DNA of 41,139 nt from an uncultured Erysipelotrichaceae bacterium. GTDB taxonomy: Bacteria; Bacillota_I; Bacilli_A; RF39; UBA660. Both the position numbers and the translations under genes were made by a program. Within the stretch, counting starts at the first letter, position 1, and each line of letters begins with the position of its first letter. The stretch is from contig CADBUX010000008.1 of the NCBI GenBank assembly GCA_902797995.1, positions 1 through 41,139 on the forward strand, given 5' to 3'. Below, in pieces: positions 8,505-16,841 of the stretch. The notes beneath the pieces are model-generated. The model worked only from the letters and a program-made list of their open reading frames with translations. It did no database searches and was not told where the DNA came from.

Positions 8505-9260
8505 CTAACTATCTATTAATTCTTGCAATTTTTTACTATATTCAAATCTATAGTGGCCTGTTATTTTCATGTCTGTTTTTTCTAAACGGTTTTCTTCTTT
8601 CACTTTTTGTTTTTCATCTCTATTTTGAATTAAGTAAGGAACTCCATCTATGGTATATTTATCTGAAACCATGGCTATATGATCAGAATCATCAAATGTC
8701 AATATGTCTCCAGGAAGAAACTGTCCAATATTATACATATCTGTATCTAAGACTTTAGCATAACGCATAAAGAATGTTTCTTGCACATATACTCTTCTAA
8801 AATTGATATTTGAATCAATTGTATCTATATGATACTTTTTTCTGTTATTTCTTATATCTTTATCTATCATATCTTTTAAGTTATATCCTGCGTTTTTAAG
8901 AGCATACCATATTAGATCAGTACAAACTCCTTCTTTTTCTACTGGAGGATAGCCTCCATCATAATACTCATTTTTATATTTTGGATTAAAATCTGCATAC
9001 TGTTTTTCACCTTCGAAGATATCTGTATAATCATCTTTACCATTCTTATTATAGTCTGTGTTACTTACTGGAAATGCAAAACCAAAATCAGATATATTGT
9101 AATACTCTTTTTTTTCTTCAATTGGTGTTAGATCTTCATTATAGGTAAAGTAATATTCTGCTGCTTGCGCTGCTACTACAACTATTAGAATTATTGATAT
9201 TACTACTATCAGTCTTGTTAGTTTTTCTTTTACTTTTTTCTTTAATCTCCTTTTTGCCAC
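8505..9260 (-). CDS. DUF1287 family membrane-anchored protein
   Basis: A 251-aa protein with a basic N-terminus and one TM segment (about residues 14-34), so the bulk is probably extracellular. The domain has the DUF1287 look: YYDGGYPP, then GVCTDLIWYALKNAGY with a conserved Cys, an HIDTIDSNINFRR segment, and late DSDHIAMVSD. This is the Cys/His arrangement of an NlpC/P60-like papain fold, suggesting a cell-wall hydrolase or related role; that function is inferred. The start is GTG at 9260, preceded by GAGGG. It is 12 nt downstream of uvrB in the same operon. Confidence 0.75.
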   Translation of the reverse strand: MAKRRLKKKVKEKLTRLIVVISIILIVVVAAQAAEYYFTYNEDLTPIEEKKEYYNISDFGFAFPVSNTDYNKNGKDDYTDIFEGEKQYADFNPKYKNEYYDGGYPPVEKEGVCTDLIWYALKNAGYNLKDMIDKDIRNNRKKYHIDTIDSNINFRRVYVQETFFMRYAKVLDTDMYNIGQFLPGDILTFDDSDHIAMVSDKYTIDGVPYLIQNRDEKQKVKEENRLEKTDMKITGHYRFEYSKKLQELIDS

Positions 9261-9272
9261 TTATATCCCTCA

Positions 9273-11234
9273 CTATTTTGATTTTAGTTCGAATAATATG
9301 TCTCTTAACTCCATTGCACGTTCAAAGTCTAATTCTTTAGCTGCTTTTCTCATTTCTTCTTCGATTGTCTCTAGACTTGCTATACTATCAATATTAATTA
9401 TATCATCTTTTTTAGATTTTTCAATTTTTTCAAGGTTTTCTTCATCGTTGTTAGATATTAATTCTCTTATTTCTTTGGCGATTGTTTTAGGAACTATATG
9501 ATGTTCTTTATTATATTCTTCTTGTATACTTCTTCTTCTAGCTGTTTCATCAATTGCTTTTTGCATGCTATCTGTAACAGTATCAGCATACATGATAACA
9601 TGACCACTAGCGTTTCTGGCACATCTTCCTATTGTTTGGATTAGGCTTCGTTCACTTCTTAGAAAACCTTCTTTGTCAGCATCAAGTATTGCTATTAGAC
9701 TCACTTCAGGAATATCGAGTCCTTCTCTTAAAAGGTTAATTCCTACAACACAATCATATTTACCCATTCTTAGTTCCCTTATTATTTTTAATCTTTCTAA
9801 TGATTTAATTTCAGAGTGAAGATAGGCTACTTTTATGTCTAATTCTTTTAAATACTTAGTTAATTCTTCACTCATTCTTATAGTAAGAGTAGTAATAAGA
9901 ACTCTTTCGTTCTTTTCAGTTCTTTTTCTTATTTCTCCGATTAGGTCATCTATTTGCCCTTCGGTTTTTCTTATTTCTATTGTTGGATCAAGTAGTCCTG
10001 TTGGTCTTATTATTTGATCAACTTTATTTTCAGCACGCTCTAATTCATAATCTCCAGGAGTTGCTGATACATAAATGATTTGATCTGTTTTCTTTTCAAA
10101 TTCTTCAAATTTAAGTGGTCTATTATCTAGAGCGCTTGGAAGTCTAAATCCGTAGTCTACAAGCGTTGTCTTTCTGGCTCTATCACCATTATACATAGCA
10201 CGTACTTGAGGAAGAGTTACATGTGATTCATCTATTACTAGAAGATAATCATCTCCAAAAAAGTCCATTAAAGTTGTTGGCGTTTCTCCAGCTTTCCTAC
10301 CACTTAAATGACGAGAATAGTTTTCAACACCACTACAGAATCCTGTTTCTGTAAGCATTTCTATGTCATAATTTGTTCTTTGTTCTAGGCGCTGTGCTTC
10401 AAGAAGTTTATTTTGTGATTTTAATTCTTCTAGACGATCTTTTAATTCTTCTTTGATTGTTTCTATTGCTTTTTTCATTTTTCCTTCACTTGTTACGAAA
10501 TGCGATGCCGGAAATATTGTTATATTTTTTATTACTCTTTCTACTTTTCCTGTTAAAGAATCTATTTCTGAAATTCTATCTATTTCATCTCCGAAAAATT
10601 CTATTCTTATTCCGTTTCTATTTTCAGAAGTTGGTATTATTTCTAGAACATCTCCACGTACTCTAAAAGTACCCCGTTTAAAATCGTGATCATTTCTTTC
10701 ATATAGCATTTCAATTAATTTTTTCATTACTTTGTTTCTTTCTACTTCTTCTCCAGTTGTTAGGGTGATTGTGTTATTTTTATATTCTTCTACTTCTCCG
10801 ATACCATAGATGCATGAAACAGATGCTACTACAATAACATCATCATGTGATAAAAGTGCACTTGTTGCTGCATGTCTTAACTGATCTATTTCATCATTTA
10901 TCGATGAATCTTTTTCAATATAGGTATCCGTTCCTGGAATGTAAGCTTCAGGTTGGTAATAGTCATAATATGATATGAAAAATTCAACTTTATTATTAGG
11001 AAATAGTTCTTTTAATTCGGAATACAGTTGACCTGCTAAAGTCTTATTGTGAGCAAGCACTAATGTCTTTTTACCTGTTTCTTTTATAACATTGGCTATA
11101 GTAAATGTCTTTCCTGTTCCTGTTGCACCCAAAAGAACTTGGTGTTTTTTACCTTCATTTATGCCTTTTACAAGGCTTTCTATTGCCTGTGGTTGATCAC
11201 CACTTGGTTTATATTTAGATACTAAATCAAACAT
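9273..11234 (-). CDS. uvrB: Excinuclease ABC subunit B
   Basis: A 653-aa damage-verification helicase of nucleotide excision repair. It shows Walker A GATGTGKT (36-43), the beta-hairpin [10 protein letters not shown] that clamps DNA, the DEAD-like DESH box, motif [11 protein letters not shown], and a C-terminal UVR motif that contacts UvrA/UvrC (last about 35 residues, [20 protein letters not shown]). Its length is typical. Ribosome site is AAAAGGAGG. Unlike uvrA, no recognisable SOS box lies in the 85 nt upstream; a TATAAT is present about 35 nt before the start. It heads an operon with DUF1287 and HD genes. Confidence 0.97.
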   Translation of the reverse strand: MFDLVSKYKPSGDQPQAIESLVKGINEGKKHQVLLGATGTGKTFTIANVIKETGKKTLVLAHNKTLAGQLYSELKELFPNNKVEFFISYYDYYQPEAYIPGTDTYIEKDSSINDEIDQLRHAATSALLSHDDVIVVASVSCIYGIGEVEEYKNNTITLTTGEEVERNKVMKKLIEMLYERNDHDFKRGTFRVRGDVLEIIPTSENRNGIRIEFFGDEIDRISEIDSLTGKVERVIKNITIFPASHFVTSEGKMKKAIETIKEELKDRLEELKSQNKLLEAQRLEQRTNYDIEMLTETGFCSGVENYSRHLSGRKAGETPTTLMDFFGDDYLLVIDESHVTLPQVRAMYNGDRARKTTLVDYGFRLPSALDNRPLKFEEFEKKTDQIIYVSATPGDYELERAENKVDQIIRPTGLLDPTIEIRKTEGQIDDLIGEIRKRTEKNERVLITTLTIRMSEELTKYLKELDIKVAYLHSEIKSLERLKIIRELRMGKYDCVVGINLLREGLDIPEVSLIAILDADKEGFLRSERSLIQTIGRCARNASGHVIMYADTVTDSMQKAIDETARRRSIQEEYNKEHHIVPKTIAKEIRELISNNDEENLEKIEKSKKDDIINIDSIASLETIEEEMRKAAKELDFERAMELRDILFELKSK

Positions 11235-11304
11235 AGGAATTCCTCCTTTTTATATGCTGATATTATAATACCACTTTTTTGTATATTTATTAAGATTTAT
11301 TTAT

Positions 11305-11338
11305 AAAAGCAATAATGAATTAATCACTACTGCTTTTT
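11305..11338 (-). terminator. Terminator of the phospholipase-like gene
   Basis: On the minus strand AAAAGCAGTAGTGA pairs with TCATTATTGCTTTT through two G-U wobbles. The wobbles fit only minus-strand RNA, so orientation is clear. The 5' arm contains the final codons of the gene ending at 11320. Confidence 0.65.
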
Positions 11339-12096
11339 TTTATCAATAACTTATTTATTTCTTTTATATCTTTTAAAGCTTTATCTATGCTTTTTTTGTA
11401 TAATGTATCGTAATCCTCTGTACTATCTTTTTTATTTATATCTTTAAACTTTACTTTGTGATTGTGATTAAATAAATCAATACTTTTATTAACTAGCATA
11501 AATTTGTTAAATCCTGATACTTTTTTTAGTAGAGGAATACCAAATAATGCATATAGTATTCTTATTTTTTTATATAACCAAATATTAAACTTATAATACC
11601 TTGATACATGTTTTGTATTATAGGTTTTTTCATATGCATAGTCTAACATTCTTGCTACTTTTTTTGTGATTTTTCCTTTGAATAAATCTTTGTTATCATA
11701 TTTATCTACTGGTGTATTATACTTTTTTCTTACTAAATATGCATCGTAATAGCTTTCTATCAAATTATGATTTTTTTTATTTCTTACACAAGTTCCTGAC
11801 ATTCTTCTTATTAAAGGATGTGCTGTATTATCAAGAGCATAATGACATATATGTCCATATAATACTCCAAGAAGTTCTGGATCGTTTTCTAAATTATTCT
11901 CTTTTAGATATTTACACATATTTTCAAAAAATTCTTTTTGATTTTTATGATGGCTATCATATCTACATTTTGCATATTTACAAAGATCTCCTCCGAGCGA
12001 ATGGGTTAATAAATAATCTAAACTAATGCTTTCTTTATTTTTTAACTTTTCATAAACATCTCTAGCCATTAAAGTATGACTTACATATGCTGGCAT
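11320..12096 (-). CDS. Zinc-dependent phospholipase C-like protein
   Basis: A 258-aa protein with the pattern of the zinc-dependent phospholipase C/S1-P1-like family. It has an N-terminal H8 and an LLTHSLGGDLCKY segment, then YGHICHYALDNTAHPLIRR, with the clustered His/Asp ligands of the trinuclear zinc site. No signal peptide is visible, so it is probably intracellular, unlike the secreted toxins of clostridia. It is a single-gene unit with GAGGTGAT as ribosome site. The lipid or nucleotide substrate cannot be told. Confidence 0.7.
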   Translation of the reverse strand: MPAYVSHTLMARDVYEKLKNKESISLDYLLTHSLGGDLCKYAKCRYDSHHKNQKEFFENMCKYLKENNLENDPELLGVLYGHICHYALDNTAHPLIRRMSGTCVRNKKNHNLIESYYDAYLVRKKYNTPVDKYDNKDLFKGKITKKVARMLDYAYEKTYNTKHVSRYYKFNIWLYKKIRILYALFGIPLLKKVSGFNKFMLVNKSIDLFNHNHKVKFKDINKKDSTEDYDTLYKKSIDKALKDIKEINKLLIKKSSSD

Positions 12097-12142
12097 AGTA
12101 TCACCTCTTTTTTATTTCTTGTTTATTATAACAATAAAAACT

Positions 12143-12167
12143 AAAAAAAGCATCTAGTTAGACGCTT
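12143..12167 (-). terminator. Terminator of the surface-protein gene
   Basis: AAGCGTCT-AACT-AGATGCTT on the minus strand, with one G-U pair, is followed by seven T residues directly after the stop at 12170. Confidence 0.75.
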
Positions 12168-12169
12168 CT

Positions 12170-13627
12170 TTACTTATTTTTATTTCTTTTTTTTATAGTT
12201 ATTAGAATTGTTGTTCCAAGAGTTAGGACCGCTACTGAGGGTGCAATAATATAAACTAAATTATTTTTGTTATTATTGGTTTCTTTTTTGTTACTTGTAT
12301 TATTAGTATTTTCCTTTTCAATATAAGTACCAGTATTTGCGTTTGTTTCCTTACCATTAACATATAATTTATGTCCATTTAAATAGATATTTGAGTTATC
12401 AGTAGTTTCATTTGTTAAGCTATCTACATATGTATCATTGGTTAGTACTAGTACTGAATCACTTGATAATGAAAGATTTACTTGTTTAGCTTGGTTTTCT
12501 TTATCAATTGATGTTTTTAATACACTTTTGTTTGATAAAGATAAATCAAGTGTTGAAATTTTATCAACGGTTATATCTCCTTCTGCTTTTTGATTTGTCA
12601 TTTTTAATGTAACATTACCACCATTTGAACCACTGTTACCCCATTTTGCTGCTCCGATTTTTAGGAAATTTCCTGTACTATCATTATTTATTATTTCATT
12701 GTTTTCTAAGTTAATCACTGTGTTTGTATTAGTGACAAAGATTATATCTCCTTTGTTATTAATAATTTTCGAGTCTTTTGAAGTAAATGATGATGTTCCT
12801 ACATCAGCATCTCCACTTATTGATTGATAAATAAAAATTGATTTATATGTTTCTGAGTTTCCATTAAGTTTTGTGTTCGTCGCTTCCATTGTAACATTAT
12901 TTAATGTAACTGAGTTTTTACCTTCGACTACTACACCTTCAGAAGCAGTTGACGTTAGTGCAGCATCATTTACAGTAATATCTGCAGTTGAGTATATTAC
13001 TGGAGATCCTGTTCCATGAGAAGTATATGTTCCTCCATTAACTGTTAGTGTTCCTCCACCTCTATCTGATCTAATTGGTGCTGAAGAATTACCATCAGTT
13101 TCTGCTGTTACATTGTTTGCTGTTAGAGTTCCTCCACCAGTTACCATTATTGCACCAGAATTATTACTGGTTGTTTTTATGCTAGAATCTTTTATATTTA
13201 TTATTCCTTTTCCATATGCAAATACAGCATTAGCATGGGCTCCATTTGTTGTTATATTTCCTTTGTTTATGTTTAGGGTTGCTCCATTATATACTAACAC
13301 TGCTGCATTAGTTCCATAAAAGTCTGCATCATCTCCACTCGAGTCTCCACTTTTTGTTATAGTGCAGCTATTAAGTGTGCTTGTACCTCCTGATACTAAT
13401 AAAGCATTTTGACTTCCTGTGGTACTTGAATATGTTTTATTTTCTTGTGACATATCTGACGTTATTTTTGTTTTTCCTGTACGTGATACATTTGCACTAC
13501 TGCTTTCAGGTTGTCCACCTGGTCCATTTCCACCACTTGGTGGTGCTGGTGGTGCTGCATATACGAGCATTGGTGTTATGGTTATTAAGACTGTTAAAAT
13601 TGTTAATATCTTTTTTATTTTTTTCAT
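12170..13627 (-). CDS. Secreted beta-solenoid surface protein with C-terminal membrane anchor
   Basis: A 485-aa protein. The signal peptide is residues 1-24 (MKKIKK, a hydrophobic core, then VYA|APPAPP). A Pro/Gly-rich stretch follows, then about 350 residues of imperfect beta-strand repeats of the form 'L-x-V/I-N-x-G-x-I-x-T/S', rich in Asn, Thr, Ser and Gly (for example GGTLTVNGGTYTS and GATLNINKGNITT), typical of right-handed parallel beta-helices. After an Asn/Thr/Lys-rich linker comes a TM helix (about 457-477) and a KKRNKNK tail; there is no LPxTG motif. It is likely an adhesin or polysaccharide-binding protein exposed on the cell surface. It is monocistronic and has an unusual regulatory region upstream. 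Confidence 0.75.
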   Translation of the reverse strand: MKKIKKILTILTVLITITPMLVYAAPPAPPSGGNGPGGQPESSSANVSRTGKTKITSDMSQENKTYSSTTGSQNALLVSGGTSTLNSCTITKSGDSSGDDADFYGTNAAVLVYNGATLNINKGNITTNGAHANAVFAYGKGIINIKDSSIKTTSNNSGAIMVTGGGTLTANNVTAETDGNSSAPIRSDRGGGTLTVNGGTYTSHGTGSPVIYSTADITVNDAALTSTASEGVVVEGKNSVTLNNVTMEATNTKLNGNSETYKSIFIYQSISGDADVGTSSFTSKDSKIINNKGDIIFVTNTNTVINLENNEIINNDSTGNFLKIGAAKWGNSGSNGGNVTLKMTNQKAEGDITVDKISTLDLSLSNKSVLKTSIDKENQAKQVNLSLSSDSVLVLTNDTYVDSLTNETTDNSNIYLNGHKLYVNGKETNANTGTYIEKENTNNTSNKKETNNNKNNLVYIIAPSVAVLTLGTTILITIKKRNKNK

Positions 13628-13766
13628 AGTTATCCTCCTTTTTTATAATATCATATTTTTTTAATTAATAGATTTAATTTCATGCTCTATTTCATTTTTT
13701 CTCCTTTCATGTTTCATAATATACTAAGAATATGAGAATAAACTGATGTTTTTATTAAAAATAGCA

Positions 13767-13792
13767 GAAAGGTTTATGAAAGATTTGTGAAA
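13767..13792 (-). promoter_or_regulatory. 11-bp-phased direct repeats upstream of the surface-protein gene
   Basis: On the plus strand GAAA recurs at 13767, 13778 and 13789 within GAAAGGTTTAT-GAAAGATTTGT-GAAA, an exact 11-bp period. On the minus strand this lies upstream of a candidate -10 TATATT (13718-13723). Same-face tandem repeats are typical of sites for OmpR-type response regulators. The rest of 13628-13852 holds a leader with two tiny ORFs (2 and 10 codons) and no real gene. Confidence 0.45.
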
Positions 13793-13807
13793 AACAGATT
13801 ATTTTGC

Positions 13808-13842
13808 AAAAAAAGACTATTGATTGGTTATCAACAGTCTTT
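13808..13842 (-). terminator. hpf terminator
   Basis: Minus-strand AAAGACTGTTGAT pairs with ATCAATAGTCTTT (one G-U) and is followed by T residues, 11 nt after the hpf stop. Confidence 0.75.
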
Positions 13843-13852
13843 GTTAATAAGT

Positions 13853-14383
13853 TTAGTCTTGTTCTATTATTCCGTAATCATTATGTTTTCTTTTATAGAT
13901 TACCGCTATCTTATCTGTTTCTATATTTTTAAACATGTAGAAGTCATGGTTGATTAATTCCATTTGAAGTATTGCTTCTTCTTCATCCATAGGTTTTAGT
14001 TCTACTGTTTTTCTCTTTACTATTTTATTTTTATTTTCTTCGTCAGCTTCAGGTTCAAAGTCAAGTATAAAATCTGTCTTATCTACTTTTCTTCTACTAG
14101 TTATTCTAGTTTTGTTCTTTCTTATTTGACGTTCAAGTTTATCAATAGAAGTGTCTACAACAGAGTAGAAATCATCTCCTTCTTCTTCAACTCTTAATGT
14201 GTAGTTTTTAAGAGGAATGGTTACTTCAATTATTTGTTGTGGACCATATACTTTAAATAGTATTGTTCCTGTTACATCATCACTATTTTCTAGATATTTA
14301 TCTAGTTTTTGCATTTTTTCTTCTGCATAATTCTTCATTGAAGCAGTTATTTGTGTTTTTTCACCACGAATATTCAATTTCAT
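13853..14383 (-). CDS. hpf: Ribosome hibernation-promoting factor, long form
   Basis: A 176-aa protein that dimerises 70S ribosomes into inactive 100S particles in stationary phase. Residues 1-100 are the S30AE/YfiA domain (MKLNIRGEKTQITASMKNYAEEK start, LERQIRKNKTR basic helix). After an acidic/Lys linker, residues about 118-176 are the C-terminal dimerisation domain (KRKTVELKPMDEEEAILQME, then HDFYMFKN). The long two-domain form is typical of Firmicutes. AAAGGAG lies 6 nt before the ATG. It is divergent from ssrA. Confidence 0.93.
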   Translation of the reverse strand: MKLNIRGEKTQITASMKNYAEEKMQKLDKYLENSDDVTGTILFKVYGPQQIIEVTIPLKNYTLRVEEEGDDFYSVVDTSIDKLERQIRKNKTRITSRRKVDKTDFILDFEPEADEENKNKIVKRKTVELKPMDEEEAILQMELINHDFYMFKNIETDKIAVIYKRKHNDYGIIEQD

Positions 14384-14471
14384 TATATCATTCTCCTTTC
14401 TTTAAGTTTATCATACTTTAGCGAAAAATAAAACTAAAAATGTCTACAGCAAGTTATATGATTGTTTTTTT

Positions 14472-14501
14472 ACCATATATTTATATTGATAAATATATGG
14501 T
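14472..14501. promoter_or_regulatory. 30-bp perfect palindrome over the ssrA -35 box
   Basis: ACCATATATTTAT (14472-14484) and ATAAATATATGGT (14489-14501) are exact reverse complements around ATTG. The palindrome covers the whole -35 TTGATA of the ssrA promoter and half its spacer. No known operator is recognised. As RNA it would end in a short T run, so a terminator of unknown origin is the alternative. Confidence 0.5.
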
Positions 14502-14514
14502 TTTGTGGTATAAT
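14486..14514 (+). promoter_or_regulatory. ssrA promoter
   Basis: -35 TTGATA (14486-14491), 17-bp spacer, -10 TATAAT (14509-14514). The tmRNA 5' end begins 10 nt downstream. This is a near-consensus sigma-A promoter, as expected for an abundant RNA. Confidence 0.8.
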
Positions 14515-14523
14515 TATGCCAAT

Positions 14524-14867
14524 GGGGACGATAGGGTTCGACAGAAGTATGCCGGTTTAAATAGCAAGTAGATGGCAATCTATAAATGCATTTTAAATAT
14601 AACTGGAAACAGACAATTACAATTCGCTTAATTAATAGATAGACAGCGAGCTCTTTTATATCTTTTGCTTACGAGGATATATGAGGGTAATACTTAGTAA
14701 GCTATATTATTATAGTTCCTATATATAATAATGAATTTTTATAGGATAGTTACTTATGTGGTTGTTAATTTCTTTGTAAGTAATGAACATTTAAAATTAA
14801 CTAAACTTGTAGAAGTTTAAATTTAGGCTATTTTTGGACAGGAGTTCAATTCTCCTCGTCTCCACCA
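14524..14867 (+). ncRNA. ssrA: Transfer-messenger RNA (tmRNA)
   Basis: A 344-nt RNA that rescues stalled ribosomes. The 5' GGGGACG pairs with 3' CGTCTCC before the encoded ACCA end. The conserved 5' block GGGGACGATAGGGTTCGACAG and the T-arm AGGAG-TTCAATT-CTCCT are present. By analogy with Bacillus (resume after UAACU), the tag frame starts at GGA 14605 and runs to TAA 14631. It encodes only eight residues, GNRQLQFA, with the usual added Ala in front. A stop-proximal FA end is reminiscent of Mollicutes tags. Other frames would give KQTITIRLINR or ETDNYNSLN. Cotranscribed tRNA-Thr begins 3 nt after the CCA. Confidence 0.95.
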
Positions 14868-14870
14868 AAT

Positions 14871-14944
14871 GCCAATTTAGTTCAGTGGTAGAACAGATGC
14901 ATGGTAAGCATCAGAGATCAGTTCAATTCTGTTAATTGGCACCA
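14871..14944 (+). tRNA. tRNA-Thr (anticodon GGU)
   Basis: A 74-nt cloverleaf: acceptor GCCAATT/AATTGGC, D-arm GTTC/GAAC, anticodon stem GATGC/GCATC around ATGGTAA (anticodon GGU, codons ACU/ACC), four-nt variable loop AGAG, T-arm ATCAG-TTCAATT-CTGTT and encoded ACCA. The T stem has a U-U mismatch at pair 50-64. It sits 3 nt behind tmRNA and shares its terminator. Its 3' tail is repeated at 19703, making it a candidate integration site. Confidence 0.9.
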
Positions 14945-14983
14945 TAAGAGAAAAAACCTAATTCAGGTTTTTTTGTTTTTAAT
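14937..14983 (+). repeat. Left copy of 47-bp direct repeat (tRNA-Thr 3' tail plus terminator)
   Basis: It begins with TGGCACCATAAGA, of which TGGCACCA is the last 8 nt of tRNA-Thr, and continues through the terminator hairpin to AAT 14983. It matches 19703-19749 at 44 of 47 positions without gaps. Candidate attL-type end of the island. Confidence 0.75.
14951..14980 (+). terminator. ssrA/tRNA-Thr terminator
   Basis: AAAAAACCT-AATTC-AGGTTTTTT followed by TGTTTTT, starting 7 nt after the tRNA CCA. Confidence 0.8.
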
Positions 14984-15157
14984 GATTTAAGAGTAATAGA
15001 GGGAAAAAGATAAAAGCAAAAAATCATGATTACAACAATAATAAATAATTGTAGGCTTTATAAAAATTATGCAAGCTGCTTGATGACATTTGAGTGAGTA
15101 TAGATTTGTAAATATGTACTTTTAATTTCAAAAAATGTAGTATAATGTAAATAGATA

Positions 15158-15166
15158 TGCTATAAT
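15158..15166 (+). promoter_or_regulatory. Extended -10 for the CYTH gene
   Basis: TGC-TATAAT (TATAAT 15161-15166) lies 28 nt before the start codon. A second TATAAT lies at 15141-15146. Neither has a consensus -35. The stretch 14981-15194 holds no gene beyond this promoter region. Confidence 0.4.
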
Positions 15167-15194
15167 ATAGCCATAGTTATTTGGTGGTGATACT

Positions 15195-15731
15195 ATGGAT
15201 AAAGAAATTGAAATAAGAATATTAAATATTGATAAAGAAAAATTTATTAAAAATATTATTGAACTTGGTGCAAAAAAAGATTCAGAATCATTGCAAAAAA
15301 GATATGTATATGATTTTAATCCTGTTGCTCCAAATAAATGGATTAGATTGCGAACTAACGATAAAAAAACAACACTAACAATAAAGGAAATCTTAGATAA
15401 AAATGCAATTGATGGAACAAATGAGTTGGAAATTGTAGTATCTGATTTTGAAAAAACTAACCTCATTTTAAAGGAATTAGGGTATAAACATAGAAACTAT
15501 CAAGAAAATTATAGAGAAATATATAGTTTTAATGGAGTTGAAATTTCTATAGATACTTGGCCTCTTATTCCAACCTATGTTGAATTAGAGGCTAAGAAAG
15601 AAGAGGATATAAAATCTCTATTGGAGCTTATTGATTATGAAAAAGAAAATTTAACTACCCTTGATGTTACATCTATATATAATGATATATATGGTATAGA
15701 TATTATGTCTATTAAGGAGTTGAAATTTTGA
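15195..15731 (+). CDS. CYTH domain-containing protein
   Basis: A 178-aa protein of the CYTH family (class IV adenylate cyclase/thiamine triphosphatase/inorganic triphosphatase tunnel fold). The N-terminal EIEIR (4-8) is the ExExK-like signature. Alternating charged strands follow: WIRLR, TLTIKE, NELEIVV, and YVELEAK near residue 133, which together line the tunnel with Arg, Lys and Glu. It would hydrolyse or cyclise a triphosphate substrate with divalent metal; the actual substrate is unknown. The ATG has GGTGGTGAT upstream. It is the first gene of the tRNA-flanked segment and is probably transcribed on its own. Confidence 0.8.
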   Translation: MDKEIEIRILNIDKEKFIKNIIELGAKKDSESLQKRYVYDFNPVAPNKWIRLRTNDKKTTLTIKEILDKNAIDGTNELEIVVSDFEKTNLILKELGYKHRNYQENYREIYSFNGVEISIDTWPLIPTYVELEAKKEEDIKSLLELIDYEKENLTTLDVTSIYNDIYGIDIMSIKELKF

Positions 15732-15793
15732 ATAGAATTAAGAGTATAAAGTAATGGTTGAGTTTAATTTTTCTGGATAGAAGGAGTTTTTTT

Positions 15794-16693
15794 ATGAATG
15801 AAAACATTAATTTAAACTTATACAAAATTTTTTATGAAGTTGCTAAAAACGGAAGTGCTAGTGTCACTGCAAAAAAACTATATATTTCACAGCCTGCCAT
15901 TAGTAAATCTATTAAAGCCCTTGAGCAAGAATTACATCAAAAACTATTTTATAGAACTAAAAATGGAATGTTTTTAACTAAAAAAGGAGAAGAATTATAT
16001 AAATGTATTGACGAAGCCTTTAGAATAATAGCCTACGGAAAGAAACAAATAACAATTGAAGAAAACTTTAGAAAGGGAATATTGCGAATAGGAGCGCCTT
16101 CTCATATTGTATCATTTTTATTAATGGAAAGAATTTATCAATTTCACCAAAAACATCCAAATATAGAAATGACAATTGTATGTAGGTCAACAGATGAACT
16201 ATTGAAAATGTTAAGAAATCATGATGTTGATCTCGTTATAGACATTTTATCATACAAAGATGATGTATCAGAATTGTCCATAAATAAATTGAAGGACATG
16301 GATCATTGCTTTGTAATGCGAAATGATTCAGAATTTATTGATTGTACTATTGAACACGATATATCTGAAATTAAAAACTTACCATTAATATTACCAGCTA
16401 AACATAGTTCACACAGACAGAGAATAAATGAACTAGCTAAAATCAATGGCTTCGCTTTAAATAACGTTTTTTCTATTGAAACTAGTGAAATAATATATGA
16501 CGCTATAAAAAATGGATGGGGCATAGGCTATATTTTACAGGATATAGTAAAAAAAGATTTAATTAATGGCACATTGAAAAAAATAAATATAAAAGAAAAA
16601 CTTCCTAAAGTTTCACTGTATCTTATATATGATGAAAAAACAATATCATCAGATTCATTAAAATTTATAAATGATTCCCTAAGGGGCATATAA
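15794..16693 (+). CDS. LysR-family transcriptional regulator
   Basis: A 299-aa regulator. The ATG at 15794 has AAGGAG (15781-15786) at good spacing; an upstream in-frame TTG at 15758 lacks a site. Residues 1-60 are the LTTR winged HTH (NLYKIFYEVAKNGSASVTAKKLYISQPAISKSIKALEQELHQ region). A linker helix follows, then the periplasmic-binding-like effector domain (about 88-290, starting GILRIGAP). It is followed by a terminator and a T-N11-A dyad in front of the next operon, so it probably controls the downstream small proteins and permease. The effector is unknown. Confidence 0.9.
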   Translation: MNENINLNLYKIFYEVAKNGSASVTAKKLYISQPAISKSIKALEQELHQKLFYRTKNGMFLTKKGEELYKCIDEAFRIIAYGKKQITIEENFRKGILRIGAPSHIVSFLLMERIYQFHQKHPNIEMTIVCRSTDELLKMLRNHDVDLVIDILSYKDDVSELSINKLKDMDHCFVMRNDSEFIDCTIEHDISEIKNLPLILPAKHSSHRQRINELAKINGFALNNVFSIETSEIIYDAIKNGWGIGYILQDIVKKDLINGTLKKINIKEKLPKVSLYLIYDEKTISSDSLKFINDSLRGI

Positions 16694-16718
16694 AAAATTG
16701 TTTATTTTTAAATTTTAT

Positions 16719-16743
16719 CTATGCATTTAGCATAGTTTTTTTT
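16719..16743 (+). terminator. Terminator of the LysR gene
   Basis: CTATGC-ATTTA-GCATAG followed by eight T residues, 26 nt after the stop. Confidence 0.75.
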
Positions 16744-16752
16744 AACTTTTGT

Positions 16753-16769
16753 TATAACTTATGGTTATA
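16753..16769 (+). promoter_or_regulatory. Candidate LysR-type operator
   Basis: The perfect dyad TATAAC-TTATG-GTTATA contains the LTTR T-N11-A pattern (ATA-N9-TAT). It lies directly behind the LysR terminator and about 73 nt before the next operon's first start. Confidence 0.55.
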
Positions 16770-16841
16770 TTATGTATAAAAAACGGATATTTGTAATATG
16801 AAAATAATAGAAGTATATTAATTGTGAAAGGAGGAATTTTA

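Noticed and set aside
8471-8758. Plus-strand 95-aa hydrophobic ORF
   Set aside because: Antisense to the HD and DUF1287 genes, no ribosome site, composition typical of a shadow ORF.
11235-11304. SOS box upstream of uvrB
   Set aside because: No GAAC-N4-GTTC or one-mismatch version is present; only a TATAAT is seen.
15758-15793. Upstream TTG start of the LysR gene
   Set aside because: The perfect AAGGAG site lies between it and ATG 15794, so the ATG is the start.
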